A stretch of 64,000 nucleotides of DNA from Himantopus leucocephalus (taxonomy: Eukaryota > Chordata > Aves > Charadriiformes > Recurvirostridae). The DNA lies in NCBI GenBank assembly GCA_003993805.1, contig RSEF01000002.1, positions 76,867,772 through 76,931,771 of the forward strand. Reading direction: 5' to 3'. The translations under genes and the position numbers were made by a program. The notes under the pieces were generated by a model. That model made no database searches, was not told the DNA's origin, and worked only from the letters and a program-made list of their open reading frames with translations. Each line of letters starts with the position of its first letter. Within the stretch, counting starts at the first letter, position 1. Positions 38,709 through 51,507 of this stretch are shown one piece after another.

Positions 38709-40156
38709 AAGTATGCCAAGAAGGACAAATCAGAATTGTCACGGGCACTGCTAGTTAAAACATACACTAAAAGAAGCCCTCCAAAGTGCAGCGATGCTAT
38801 TTTGACAAAAACTACAATTAGAAAAAGCCACCATACACCAAAACTTCCCTCTTTGATGTCTTTGCATAGAATTTAGGTTCTCACCTTTCAAATATCTTGT
38901 TAATATGAGGAATTTCTTGTAAACAGATGGTCTCTAAAAATGACAGTGCCAATTAAACCTCAGAATTAAGAAAAACAGACACGCTTACCAAAACATCTTA
39001 ATATGAATTAGTTCAATTAAAACCATTTGCTTGAGGTAGCTGAAAACCTGAAAACTCTGTATTGCTGCTGATATACTAACCCCACGCCGCCCAAATGGTT
39101 TATATATTCACCAGTAACAGAAAACATGTAAAGAATACTCTCTTGTTCCACCAGAAAAACCACATCATCAGTTTGCAGCTGTACCAGGAAAAGAAAGTTT
39201 AACATGAACTAATTTCTTAATTGGTTGTCTAGCATTACAAGCAAGTATAACACAGCAGCAGGGAACTACAACAGCCCATATACCCTCAGGACTAATAAAC
39301 ATCTGGACTACATTAGCAAAGCTGATTTTGCTTTCACCCTACCAGAAGATAGCGCTTGAAGACTGCACACTAACGCATAAATCTTGTAAAAAAGTGAGAG
39401 TTAACTTACAAACAACTTTTCTCCCATCCCAACTCATTCCCTCTCTGGAGCCAGCAGCTTAAATTTAGTGGCATAATGTAATACAATTAATTAATATTAG
39501 TATGGACTGTAGACAATAATATTTATAAACCTAAATAAACTACCCAAATAATAATTTACTGCCTATTCATTATTCCTTTTGTGTACTATTTCTACATTCC
39601 TAGATCCTGAATATAGGACAGCAACCATCTAAAGTTTCAAGAAATTAATTTTTTACTGTGCTAACAGGTTTTAAGATGTTGTATAAACAGCATGAACAAT
39701 TCATTCCTGGCAGATCTTCATTTTTTTAAAATATACTGCATCTTTGAAGTTACAGAAGTATTTTTTTCCAAAATACAGCATCTACATGGAGCATATCTGT
39801 CAGCGACTCCAGCACCAAGTGTATATTTAACCAAGGAAACACAGGAAAAATAAATGTACTACATTCTCTTCTTCTACCAGTCATGACAAACCAGAACTGT
39901 AATTAAAGCCTTATTGCATTTACAACTGTAAAATCATTAGAAGATCAAATAAGAAGTTTTAAGGATCTTAACACTGAGTTAAATTTTTTTTAAAAAGGAT
40001 TTTACCGGGTTTCAACTCTTTGTGCACAGATATTTTACAGGTATGTAGAATGGAATAAATTTCCATTCAGATACTGTGTGAAATATAAATAATTCCACAG
40101 TTTTGTTCAGACCTCTTCTGTTCTAGTGTAGTAAGATCTCACCAGAATAAGAATCT

Positions 40157-40168
40157 AAAAAAAAAAAN

Positions 40169-40204
<36 letters not shown>
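40157..40204. repeat. A homopolymer with N and one C
   Basis: Nearly pure A run of about 48 bases, N at 40168 and C at 40169, probably a gap closed across a homopolymer. No retrocopy was recognised upstream of it. Confidence 0.85.
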
Positions 40205-40205
<1 letters not shown>

Positions 40206-40514
40206 CACAATGCTTTTTGAGGCCATTTATTTAATTTGTGCTTTCACTTTCTGTAAATAAGAAGTCACCTGTGCTGACCCTTAACTGCAGGTTTACTCTA
40301 AGTTTATCAGTCCTGGAGTTGCTACAGGGTACTTTTGTGACTATGGTACCTATGGCTCATGTACATACCTCAACCCCATTTTTCGTAACGTTACCTGCAC
40401 GCTCTTGGCACACAGCATGTTACAGCCTCCATTAAAAAGACGACTAAGGAAATTGGCCCAAAATAGATTTTGGGCAAACACATCTGCAAACCAGTAAATG
40501 ATTTAAATCTTTAA

Positions 40515-40749
40515 AAGCAGCTTTACTTTCATATTTCCAAACTATTACCAAACTGAGAGTAAAAATTTTTCTGCGATAGCCATCGCTCCACAACTCTGCT
40601 TGTTTCCCCCCTCCTTGCAATCTGACAGGCCNAAGCAGCTTTACTTTCATATTTCCAAACTATTACCAAACTGAGAGTAAAAATTTTTCTGTGATAGCCA
40701 TCGCTCCACAGCTCTGCTTGTTTCCCCCCTCCTTGCAATCTGACAGGCC
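40515..40749. repeat. Near-identical direct duplication around one N (117 bp)
   Basis: Copy 1 is 40515-40631, N at 40632, copy 2 is 40633-40749. Both start AAGCAGCTTTACTTTC and end ATCTGACAGGCC. Two substitutions separate them (GCGATAG/GTGATAG and CACAACTC/CACAGCTC). The minus-strand frames here (40444-40650, 40529-40774) repeat each other for this reason and are not genes. Confidence 0.9.
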
Positions 40750-43700
40750 GAAGTTTCTTGTGGGAGTCCCACATATCTCACCTCCGCCCTGTAACCCAGC
40801 CTCAGCCACTCTGCAATTCTGCCAGCTTAGTGCCTCACTTACTTGACATTCAACGAAAGCTTTTTACAAAAGCTACTGGTTGACCAAGGGATAATATAGT
40901 GCTTGTACTTTTTGTAGTGACAAAGAACATTGTTAACAAGTGACCAACCTCAGTCCAAGTAGTTTTTCAGTGCAATTTTCCGTGGTAAGTCAAACATCAG
41001 TCATTACACAGACTGCGCGTACATATACAGCATGTATATGAACAATCTTAAATTAAAAAAAGACGTGCAACCAGGTGAATAAAGCTACTGTATTCTTTCA
41101 TCCATTATGTATCTTACAGTGAATTTTCTCACAGGCTACAATAGTGCGGGAAGGCTGATCTATAGCCTCCCGACTCTCTGAAGGGCGGCAGACTTCCTTA
41201 CCACCCTTAAACACCTTTGAACATTTTTTCCTGTGCACAGCGGGCCCTTGTCCTGTGCTGCAGCCTGACCACCCACTGTTGCTTGTTGACCAAACACACA
41301 GTGCCTGGAGCCCGCACCGACACAACCAGGATAAGATTCCTTTCAAGGACAACGCATTGAGAATTTCAATTTGTCTAGGCAAGAAATTAGGCGAGCAGGA
41401 GAAATTAGCAAAAAAATTAACCTGCTTAATAGATGAATGACTGCATTTCATTCTTTTTCTTGAGTACCTTTTTGTTCTACCCTTACATTTATTAGGAATA
41501 TGACATTTTTAAATGATCAAGAAGAAAATGGGTTGTATTTCTAGCAGAGAGATGAGTGTGGAAGGTTAAAATTACTGCACTTTATGGAAAAAACATTTTT
41601 GGAATACATTTTAAAATGAATGCTTTTTAAAATCTTAAGGCTAGTCTTAGTTATACTAATTATATTTATACTAAAACTATTTTTCAGTTTACCACAAAAA
41701 GGGTAATTGGGCTGATTATTTCTAGTGGTGCTCTAAGTATGTCACAGCCTAAGGGTAAGCCTTATTGTCAGTCCTGCAGGCCAAAAAATACTGAAGCAAG
41801 AGCCAAACACTTCAAGTTCAGCACATAAATAAAAGTGACATCATTTTACTAACACTAGTAAAATGCACCAGTGGACATTAAGACCTTCAGCAACTTCGAA
41901 AAAAAACCACTTTTACTTAATTGCCCGAAAAAGGACTTAGAAGACTAGAGTAGACACCAAGGTAAAATTGTGGCCACAGAAGTACTGATCGTTTTAATTT
42001 TGATTTTAAACTACCTGTGCATCTTTTTAATCACAGTATTTACTGCCTTTATAATACTTTAAATATTATTTAAAGTGTTATATCAAATAAGAATGCCCCC
42101 TGCACTTCTGAACATATTCAGAATTTTTAGTTGAATCTGATAACTGCGAAGTTACAGATACAGGTGGTAAGAGAGGAAAACAAATCCAGTGTCAAATTCT
42201 GTACTGATTAATTTTTATTCTTTTTTTTTTTTGTAATTAATAACCCATTAAGGGTTTGCTTGACATCTGCTGTCAAAAGGGTATTTCTGCTATGGACAGG
42301 GGATGTGGTTTAGACATGAAATGGCTCCCAGCTGCAAGAAGTCTTCTTCCAGATGTACAGTAAGCAAACGCAATGGAAGAGAACCAGCTGCTAGGATAAC
42401 AAATTGAAAAGGCCCTTTTGACACAAGCCTTGCCGGCCTGTCTGATCTAACAAAGATGGATCATTCATTGCAAGGTGAATAGAATCTCAGTGTGGCACAG
42501 AAGAAAGAGCAACGTGATCTAAGCATCCATCTCTCTCCTGCACACTATGTACAGCTGCTCTTACTCTGGCACAGAAAAACCCTGCGAAGTTTTGTTGGTT
42601 TTGGTTGGTTTTGGGGGGGGGATTATTTTTTTTTTTAAATGATAACGGGAGATCTGTACATCATATTCTGAGTGCTGCAAAAATTACATTTTTTTCCAGC
42701 AATAAGAACTACAACAAAAAACACAATGACCAAACTGGTATATTACAGTTTTGATAACTGTCTCCACGGTGGGAACTTCAATAGGTTGTATATTATATAT
42801 TCTGAAACTAAAAGGGCAGCAGAACAGTCACGCTATAACTGTGTTAGTGTTTCCATTTACAGTTTTAGTTTCTAAATGGTACTAACAGATAGCTTATTTG
42901 CAATAGCGTTACATAGTATCTCAGAAAGACCTGTTAAATTAAGACTTTTTCAGTCAGTTTGACAATAACTAGATTACAGTCCCCATCCATTTTAGCTTAA
43001 AGAATAATGAAACCTACTAAGCCATTATTAAAGTCTAAGCCAATAACCATTGGCCGCACAGAAAGCAGTCTTAACCTCCATAGCTTCTTTCCCTGATACT
43101 CATGTTAAGAGTCCCATTGCTTAACTCATTTTGGCTATCTGCCCAGTGCCCCAGGCAAATTTTAAACTAAACCTCATTTATTTACATTTATTTTCATGTC
43201 ATTTTACGTCATTATATCCCCCATGTTTCCTGTACTCCAGTAAGTCTGGGAAGCATAAGCCATAGTGAAAAACTACAATTATGCCCTAATAATAGGGGAA
43301 TTGCCAAGTAAAGTTAAAAATTACAAATATGTAAAATCTAATTGAAGGAAACCATTTACTATCCAGGTACCAGGTTTGAAAGTCCCTAGAGTTCTACAAA
43401 TCATAAGTTCAAAGTTCAGAAGAAGCAGTTCAGACTTTAGCCAATACAAGGCATAAAATACCAGCACAATTCAGTATATCATTCAACTATCTCTTGCTAG
43501 AGATTTAAGAAATACTGCTGTGAGTGAGCATAGTGGTCTTCCATGTTAAGCTTTATATCCATCGCCTTCAAAAATGCTCTTTTTCCTGTCTATTCAGTCT
43601 CATGCCTCTCCCCCTCTACGTGCTAAGTAACAGCAGCAGTAATTGGCTTTACCTACTTCAGGTCCTTCCAGTGGGCAGCGATCAGATTTATAAAAGAAAT

Positions 43701-45132
43701 CTATCAGTGCTTCAGGAAATAACTTCATAACCGTGAATCACAGCTGCCTATTCCATTAGTAAGGCAGACAAAAATTAAATAGAAAACATAAAAAGTTAAT
43801 AAATCCATATATTTACACGTGTTACTACGTCAGCAGAGCTAGAGCTCCAGCCAGTTGCATGTGCGTCCCCTATCTACATCTGCACCTTTAATGGAAGAAT
43901 CTGACCATCAGAGAAGCAGGAGAATGGCTTAATGTACAGACATGAGCACAGAATATTTATGATTTGGGCATCCCCTGTACTGCCTCATGCTTCCACTATG
44001 ACTTTGGCTATGCTGTTTGGTCTGTTTGTCCTGGTTGCTCATACTTCAGAATACTTCAGAGTGGGAGAAATTTTGGCCTGCTGTCGTATATGCATATTCA
44101 CTCACTCCTTAAAACATGTGGGCTTGGATTTGAACAGTTTCCCATAGTATGAACATCATCTACCTGCATTTTTTGTACCTCCCAAATGGTCTGCTATGGC
44201 TATACAGAGCAAGAGATAGACAGGCTAAAGCACCTTCAACCATCTTAGCATTTATATTAGCTCACTCCACTCTTCAACTATGCTTAGAAGAGCCTTGAAA
44301 GTACAGTTACTAACAAGAGAGCAATCATCAGACAAAGATAAGAAACCTACAGAGGACGCAGAAGAGTAGATTCACTTCTTATCAATATTGGGGATTTGTC
44401 CTGACTGCCATTACTAGTGGCCTGGATGAGACAATACATCACTAAATCTCTTAAAGAAGATAGAAGAAGATGCTATTTCTATATAAGAAAATGAAATTAT
44501 TTCAGTTGTAATGACTAAAAGGGTCAACCTCCTAGTAGTATGGAGACAACTAGAACAGTTTTGTCCCACTGAGAGTATGCTGTTGGCTTATTGTATCAGT
44601 GACTGAATTTGGAGTACATTCTCCTTAGGAATTCACTTAGCTTCGGTGTTTAGCTTGTTTAGCAAATAATTGCAATGTTAACCTTCCCTTCCTGAATACA
44701 TCATGTCCAGCACATAAGTTTTTTGATAATATTTACTGTTTGACAACCAGCTACAAAAATCCTGTCCAGAATGTCCAATAGAGTTTTCAACAAAGACTCT
44801 TCCAGGTAAGAAAAGCAAAGGCTTTTGTCTAATTCCAAATCCATTTTGGGTAGTAAAATTCACTTATAACAATTCAGGGCACAGCTCTGCATTGAAAACA
44901 AATAAAATAGCAAAATGCTTTGGCATAAACTCAGTTGAAACTTGAAAAATTGTTCACAAATGCAGAAATAGATACAATCTGCTACTGAGGTTTAAGTTTA
45001 CTATGCTGAAAAGTTTTGACTCAGACAGTTTGAACCCACAGATTCACAGTTAGCAGAAGAACTAAGCTAAGAATAGCCAAAAATTGTTGGTGTGTTCAAC
45101 GTGGAACTGTAATTGCTGTCTGCTTATTTCAG

Positions 45133-45270
45133 CATCTGCAACATGAAGAATACTATCTGCTAGAAACAGTATCTGTTATCCCTGATGAAACAGAAAACCT
45201 AGAAAAAGATTTAATGCCCTTTTCATTAGAGTATCAACCTTATGACCCACCTCTTCCTCCAAATGTGTGA
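45133..45270 (+). other. Unexplained plus-strand coding-like frame ending in a stop
   Basis: An acceptor-like TGCTTATTTCAG ends at 45132. It is followed by 45 codons and TGA, reading HLQHEEYYLLETVSVIPDET then ENLEKDLMPFSLEYQPYDPP and LPPNV. The frame is open back to 45034. The balanced, non-repetitive composition with a Pro-rich end looks more protein-like than other chance frames here. An ATTAAA lies near 45486. It could be the last exon of an antisense transcript nested in the EXOC2 intron, a fragment of a retrocopied gene, or chance. I do not recognise the protein. Confidence 0.25.
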
Positions 45271-47470
45271 TATACAAAACAATATTTTTTGGAAGCATGT
45301 TTTAAGTGGAGGACTTCCATGTTTGGAAAATTACTACTATTTTCTCCTAAAAACAGCCTGTGAATTTATGAACATATAAACCACATTTCTGACTTATTTA
45401 AATTAGATTCCTCAAAGTCTTGCACAATCAATTTAATATCTATGAGTAAAAGCCCACACTTTTGCTGTTTGAAAAGTATACATCTATTAAAGTAGATTAA
45501 AAATACATTCCATGCCTCTGATCACAATCAGCATTGTTCTATTTGGCAGTTAATACCAATTCTTGCAAGTTTTTCCTTCTCCTGTCTGGTGTGTTCCAAA
45601 ATTAAAGATCTACGGAAAGGAAAAACCATATTCAGCAACCTTACTTTGTCCTACTAGACACTAAGTGAGAAATTCCATCAACTAGGATCAATTCTTGAGT
45701 ATTTTACAATCTATACCAAACCTACATTAGTAAGGATCACATAAAAGTCTGGGGAAAAAACCTATTGAAATTTGATAAGCTCCTTAGTAAAAGTGATAAT
45801 ATATTAGCATTTGTTTCATATATGCACTAAATATTAACTATTCATACATACATTTACTGGGCATTCAAGTTATTTAAATTCCCTCTTCTGTGAGCCAAAG
45901 CAAGCTGCTACCATAATAGTCCCTTTGATATTAAGGCTGAGGTAAGCAGATTTATCGCAAGAAAAACAGCAAACAGGTTGAGATTTAAGACAAGCCTAGG
46001 AATTTAATCACATTTACTGGAGCATGAATATCAAAATTATATAGACTACTACAACAAAAAAAGTCTTGAGCACTTAGTATCTTCATGCCCCTATTTTTCT
46101 TTCTCAGAAGCCGAGAGATGGCTATATAACATTTTGCAAATGAGCGGAGAAAAAGCAAGCGTAGAATTGTTAACTGTGGCCATTTTTATGAGTGAGTTTT
46201 GCTCCTGATAGCTGTATGTTAGGGGGTGGTGGTGGTCTCTCAGGATTTTGACAGGGAGGGAAGATGGGGAAGTTTTGGAAATGTTCTGAATTTTGACCAA
46301 AAGGCCAAAAAAACAACTTGGTGTTCCAGCTGGTCCCACAGCACTCCTCACTGTGTTGTGGAACAAAGATGGTCTGTGCATGCTTTAAGCTAAAACTTAC
46401 AGACATCACTGTCATAAGCGATACACCCTGTGAACTCTATACCTGATGTCATAACCTCTGCTAAAGAGAGTTTAAGCCTCCTGCAGCAATTTTACAGCAC
46501 ATTTCTGTAGCAGTTCCAACTCAGTAAAACTTTTGTGGTTTCTTAGAATAAAACACATTACTTGCTTTGGGATACATGTGTATTAACACTAAACATGGGC
46601 ATTACCTATAAGTCAACAGAGGCCAGATTCCAATATGCCTGCTCATTTCAAAAATAGCAGCAAGCTCGTTAAGACTTCTTGAGAAACAAGGCACTACTTT
46701 TCATTTTCTACTTTAAAAATCCAGTTTTCACATTTTACTACTAGAAATGCCAGGCCAATAGCCTCCCACTTATTCCCTTTTGAAAATATGCTAATGTGAT
46801 AGATCATGTTAACTGGTAGCTAAGTTGCTGCTGCACCTGAAAACAATACCACACATTTCTTTGAGGAGCAACACTTGCAAAGACAAAGGCAGAATACAAC
46901 TAAGTATTCACATTGGTCTTAATATAACATTGTCTAAATATCTTATTTATCCAACTCACAGGGGTCTGTGCCTGAACAGTGTAATCTGAATTTTGAAACT
47001 GGACATGAACAAAGAACAAGAAAACACCGTATTATCATTCATTGCATATCAAGAAATTACACATTATTCCACTATGCCCCAATGCCCTGCATATCCATAT
47101 ACTAATGGCATATCTTGTGACAAAGAAATCTAAACTGGCAGATTCAGACAACAATCCAAACTTCATGTGATCTCAGAGAAGTATTTCAAGAGGACAGTAA
47201 ACTTCAGATAAATGACTGAAATTTAATGCTTTTCCCATGTGAAGAGCTTAAAAGATATAAATTAAACAAAAAGAAAACTTCAACTACCCTTTTGTTTTTA
47301 TATTAAAATAAAGAAAAAAATACAAGTCAGTATTCAACTTTGTAAAAAGCTATCAAAATTGATGGGAAAAAATCCAAATATCATTTGTACACTAAAACTT
47401 GTCAAATAAAAGGCGATGCCAAATTCCTAAGTGTCAAATACATATATATAAAACAAAAATATATACTTGC

Positions 47471-47589
47471 CTTTTTGTTCTTTAACATAGCTCTCCTTAC
47501 AATTGTGCATGAGCTGCAGAATCCACTGATGTTGAGCACCAATGCACTGCCAAGCAGGGTCCCCAGGCGCATGAAGATCAGAAAGATAT
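47471..47589 (-). CDS. EXOC2: EXOC2 exon W5 (about residues 358-397), followed by a GC donor
   Basis: 119 nt. It begins by completing Arg, then [30 protein letters not shown] and KESYVKEQK, and leaves one base G for a Gly codon. The exon/intron border reads AAAAAG|GCAAGT, with GC at 47470-47469. A GT lies 4 bases further on, at 47466-47465, but using it would shift the phase to 2 and break the join to W6. The GC donor restores Gly-Asn exactly as in vertebrate EXOC2. Confidence 0.94.
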
Positions 47590-50550
47590 CTGGAAAACCC
47601 AGTCCAAAAATCACAGCTCTGACTTGACACAATGAAGGCCTCATTAAAACACACCAAAGATGGACCAATACTTTTTTTTTTTTACATAATTTTAAAAATT
47701 CGAGAATAGTTAAGATACACTCATAAAACAAACACAAGTTTTTGCATTCTCCCTTCTTCATTTAGTGAAGCAAAATTACATCAAAAAAACTTGTAGAAAT
47801 AAACAAAAACATATACTTAATATTACATTAATATGTATTTTCAGTTGTGCCTCTAGTAAAGTACTTGGGAAACCAAGCTCTTTATCTGCCACGGTTGCAG
47901 TTCAGTACTTCATGCTTCGCTTGGAATCAGTGATGACATCTCAAGCACATAAAACATGGTATTTTTCTTCCCACTTTATATGTCCTGATTGTATCACCAT
48001 GTAACCTTAACAAGTAAGTACAGAAGGAATTAATTTTTGGTGGCTCATTAATTTAGCACATGCACGTACAAACAAGTGTAACCTAAGCTCTTTGTTGTTT
48101 TTTTTGTTTTATGTTATTTTTGGTTTTGTTGCTGGGGTTTTTTTTTGCATTATGATGTGCACACACAGTCTGAAAAAAACAGGGGGAAAAGATAATGAAA
48201 AGAATTGTGCTTCTAATACATGGAAGCAAAAGCCCTCTGTCTTTGGGGAGAGACGAGTATTAGGAGCCTGCTGTTGTGATTTCAAAGAGAATATGTAATA
48301 TAGTTTAGCGTATGACATTCGAGACTACCTGGCAACAGTACCGTCAAAATAGTATTTTCAAAAAGCAGTAGCTGCTCTGCTATTTAATGCGCTCCATTAC
48401 ATTCTGCATTAAGGATACTCAGGACAGATTCAAAAATGCAAGATGCTATAGGTGAAGTACACTGACTTATTATCTTAAGCACTGCAGAGAATGTATAACT
48501 CCTTCACAAAAGCTGTACTACTACAATAATAACTAATGTTAATTAGGACTGTGTTGCAAAATTCTGTCGTCTTTGAGAACTGTCTGCAGTACTCTAACAA
48601 AAAATAAACTGTCAAAGTAGGATTGGTTGGACGGATGAGAACGTTATATAACCAACCATTCTGACAGGGTGACATTTATAAATTATGAGCTCAAGTCCCT
48701 CCTCAGTGTTCAGGGGGACTTAAGCCTTTGCTTCGACTCAAAATAAAAATAAAAATTACCACTGGTCCTGGAAAAAAATATATCTACTTGGCTGTTAAGT
48801 GATATGGTAAACTGTTTCTGAAGTGTATAAAATAATTTTCAGTGTAAATACCATAATAAAATGAGAGGAAAATATGAATGGAAGTCTAATTATAAAGATA
48901 AACATTGAATAACTGAGGGGGAAAACCACAGTATTTTAGGTCTTGCTCAGCCTTTGACATTGGAGACATATAAAACAAACATATGAAGGAAGAAAAAACC
49001 TCATACAAATAGCAGGTTTTATGCAAATAATTTTGCAATTAGGATTTTGTTAATTTCCTCTCAGCTGAAGTGCTCTGAAGAAAGCTTTCTTCACACCTTG
49101 CCTCCAGCAAATTTACACTAGTACAACCACAATAGCATATCTAGTAGTGAAACTAATTTAATCGCTTTGTATGCTGGGATTCTGTTAATCCGTTAGAACT
49201 AAATTATTCCACATTTGTCTACTCCCTGCTCTCCTTCATTATACTGTTCTACATGCAGAATACATTTCGTAGTTACAGTAACACAGTCTGCTTTAACGTA
49301 GGCTGGAATATTTTTAAAGATTCAATACTTCAAGGTAAGGGTCTAGAGAAAAAAAACCTAAAAACACGAACAACCCAGCATCAAACACACATACAACTCT
49401 GATTCTTCGAAAGAATCCTTAGAAGAGGTCATAAGACTTGGCTAAGATAAAGAAGCTGCTCTTCAAGGTTTTGAAGACTGACAGAGAAAGGAAACAGTAG
49501 TGCCTTCTTCAGAGACACAAAACACTTAACTACTCACCTTAAAATGCTATTCCAATAAATAGGCAATATTTATATATCACCCAGAAGAAGGAGAAGCACT
49601 CTACGTAAATATACGCTGGTCCTTGTCCTCATAAACTAACATAACGTAACAGGACCTAAGATAGCAATACCACACTTTGTTCTGTGCAACTGGGCCTGGT
49701 GAGCATAAAAATCACTGAAGACGTCACGCAGGGGTCAGAATTTTAAGAATGCTTCTCACACAGCGCATTTGGTCTACATCTTTTAAGATAACTGAAAAAA
49801 GCACTGAGAATGTCAAGCCACGCTAGGAGCCCTAGTAACGTCAAAAATTCAAAAGCTTTCTACATAAGGCCAACAAATGTTCCAGAGCACTCTAAAGCAG
49901 GTTAAGGTCTATCAGCAGAAGAAGGTCCACCCAACTCATGTCAGTATGCCTACAACAGACTTCGACATCAGCTTTGTGAATGACAGAAGATCTAGGAATT
50001 TCAATGAAAACTGGGGAACTGATTCTTTTTCATGAAATACAAAAGGAACTACATTATTTAGACTGAGCAATAAAAGAGCCAAAACCAAATTTAAATGACA
50101 GTTTGGATTAAAACTTCCCTATTATCTGACTCAGGATGATTCTATTTCAACACCAAGTCAAGCTGAAGTGCAAGACAAGTTAATAAGGAATCTATTTTGA
50201 GATTTGCAACCTGTGAGGGATCATTTCAGACATAGCTTGCAATATGATGGTTTACAGGAAGCAACAGAATCTAAACGTGCCTTAAAGATTTAAAAACATT
50301 AAATTCAATCTCAACTATCCTTCATTAAACTGCTCTCATTCAACAGCTGTTTTTCAATCATTCAATAAATAATCAAGAAACAATCCATTTCCATTATTTA
50401 TATAATCATAAAAATCTCAAAATACTCTACTTACAGCTTTAAAATTAGTAATTAAACCATAGCGAAAATAGTCACCACCCTACTAAGGAAACAGATTTAA
50501 ATACACATCTAACACCATATGTCTGATGAAGAAACCAGTCAAATGATTAC
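47590..50550 (-). other. EXOC2 intron W4-W5
   Basis: 2961 bp, GT-AG, phase 2. No repeat family, RNA gene or convincing open frame. Short T runs near 48100-48150 (plus strand). Confidence 0.85.
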
Positions 50551-50653
50551 CTTATATAACGTTTCTGATCGTGCAATGTTGATGGAGTTTCAAGCAGCTT
50601 ATCCAACAGAAGTTCTCTTAAAGCTTCAATTCTGGTTTCAACTTCAGCATAAT
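50551..50653 (-). CDS. EXOC2: EXOC2 exon W4 (about residues 324-357)
   Basis: 103 nt. A strong pyrimidine tract (CTCCCTCCTCCTAG) precedes it. Translation is [20 protein letters not shown] then [14 protein letters not shown], followed by AG of a split Arg codon. The donor is GTAATC. This is a leucine-rich amphipathic helix region typical of the rod. The match to EXOC2 is near-complete. Confidence 0.97.
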
Positions 50654-51155
50654 CTAGGAGGAGGGAGAGGAAATAAATCCAATGTGTGCCTTCAGCAGTG
50701 GTATGAACTGAAAATTATGTTATTTTTCTAGGACGTCAGACACTTCTGGAGTTAATGTGGAAATCAATATAACTTACTTTATAACAAACCACATCTGAAA
50801 ATTTTGTATACAACAGTTCTACAAAAACAGAAAATTGGACTTTGAAGTCTTTCCCACAATATGCCAGTGAGAGACACCCAAAGTCACATTTTAATTACTG
50901 TAACCTTTATTTTTAATATCCAGTACTATCAAGCCTTAATAAATAAATAAAATTGGCTCTGATTTCACATTTCGTAGTACATAACTCACTCAGAAAACTT
51001 GCCAGAAATATTGCTTGGAGTAATTGGTTCCTTTAAATCCATAATTTTTATGGATTAAAATCTATACAAAACCCACCTAAAGCTCTTTAGACTACTATGT
51101 GCTTTTTAGCCTTTAAGTTAAACAAAAAAAGTAAATAACAGAAACCGTATCTTAC
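50654..51155 (-). other. EXOC2 intron W3-W4
   Basis: 502 bp, GT-AG, phase 1. A strong CT-rich tract at its acceptor. Nothing else recognised. Confidence 0.88.
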
Positions 51156-51237
51156 ATTTTTTGAATACTTGAACCTCCGTCTTTCCAAAGAGTGACTTGG
51201 CTTTTTCGTAGTCATTAATAACCACGTCATAATCGCC
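51156..51237 (-). CDS. EXOC2: EXOC2 exon W3 (about residues 297-323)
   Basis: 82 nt. The acceptor follows a T-rich tract ending in TTTAG. Translation is [20 protein letters not shown] then EVQVFKK. The donor is GTAAGA, leaving T of a Tyr codon. Bases and frame fit W2 and W4 exactly. This is a highly conserved acidic/aromatic segment of the Sec5 rod. Confidence 0.97.
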
Positions 51238-51361
51238 CTAAAAAAAAAAAAAACAAAACAAAACAAAAACACCACACACAAACAAAAAACATTTATATTT
51301 GGCAAGGAAAAGGTAACAGACTAATCTTAGAAAAAAGAAAAGCATTTTTAAAGGATTATAC

Positions 51362-51507
51362 CTTCTGAATATTTCTTTCAATATTCAAGGGAAGGTTGAA
51401 AAGAAATTTAAAACGCTGAAGAACATTAAGTGCATTTCTCGTTGAATCAGCTTTGTCTTTACGACCCAGCACTTCTTGGAATAAGGTATCTGCTGTGTTA
51501 CTGGCTC
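51362..51507 (-). CDS. EXOC2: EXOC2 exon W2 (about residues 248-296)
   Basis: 146 nt. It enters in phase 1, completing Arg with the A from W1, and ends in phase 0 after ...NIERNIQK. The donor is GTATAA, a weaker match than GTAAGT. The acceptor is TAAAATAG at 51508. The 49 residues start [20 protein letters not shown] and include [11 protein letters not shown], a conserved part of the helical rod. Only 124 bp separate it from W3. Confidence 0.97.

Larger units (their letters stand above)
35277..47470 (-). other. Large EXOC2 intron W5-W6, GC-AG type
   Basis: 12,194 bp, the largest complete intron here, GC donor and AG acceptor, phase 1. It has collected the window's identifiable mobile DNA: a CR1 fragment and a solo LTR. 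It also holds a 30-base G run, a 45-base interrupted A run (40157-40204), a 117-bp N-flanked duplication, a GC-richer patch at about 41130-41400 and an unexplained plus-strand frame at 45133-45270. Confidence 0.88.

Noticed and set aside
40444..40774. Two minus-strand frames with repeated protein segments
   Set aside because: The repetition comes from the N-flanked duplicated block, not from a repeat protein.
35277..47470. A HUS1B-like nested gene, which lies within EXOC2 in human
   Set aside because: No intronless HUS1-like frame seen in any intron here; HUS1B is, to my knowledge, a mammalian retrocopy.
47466..47470. GT at 47466-47465 as the W5 donor
   Set aside because: It would add four bases and break the reading frame into W6; the GC donor gives the conserved protein.
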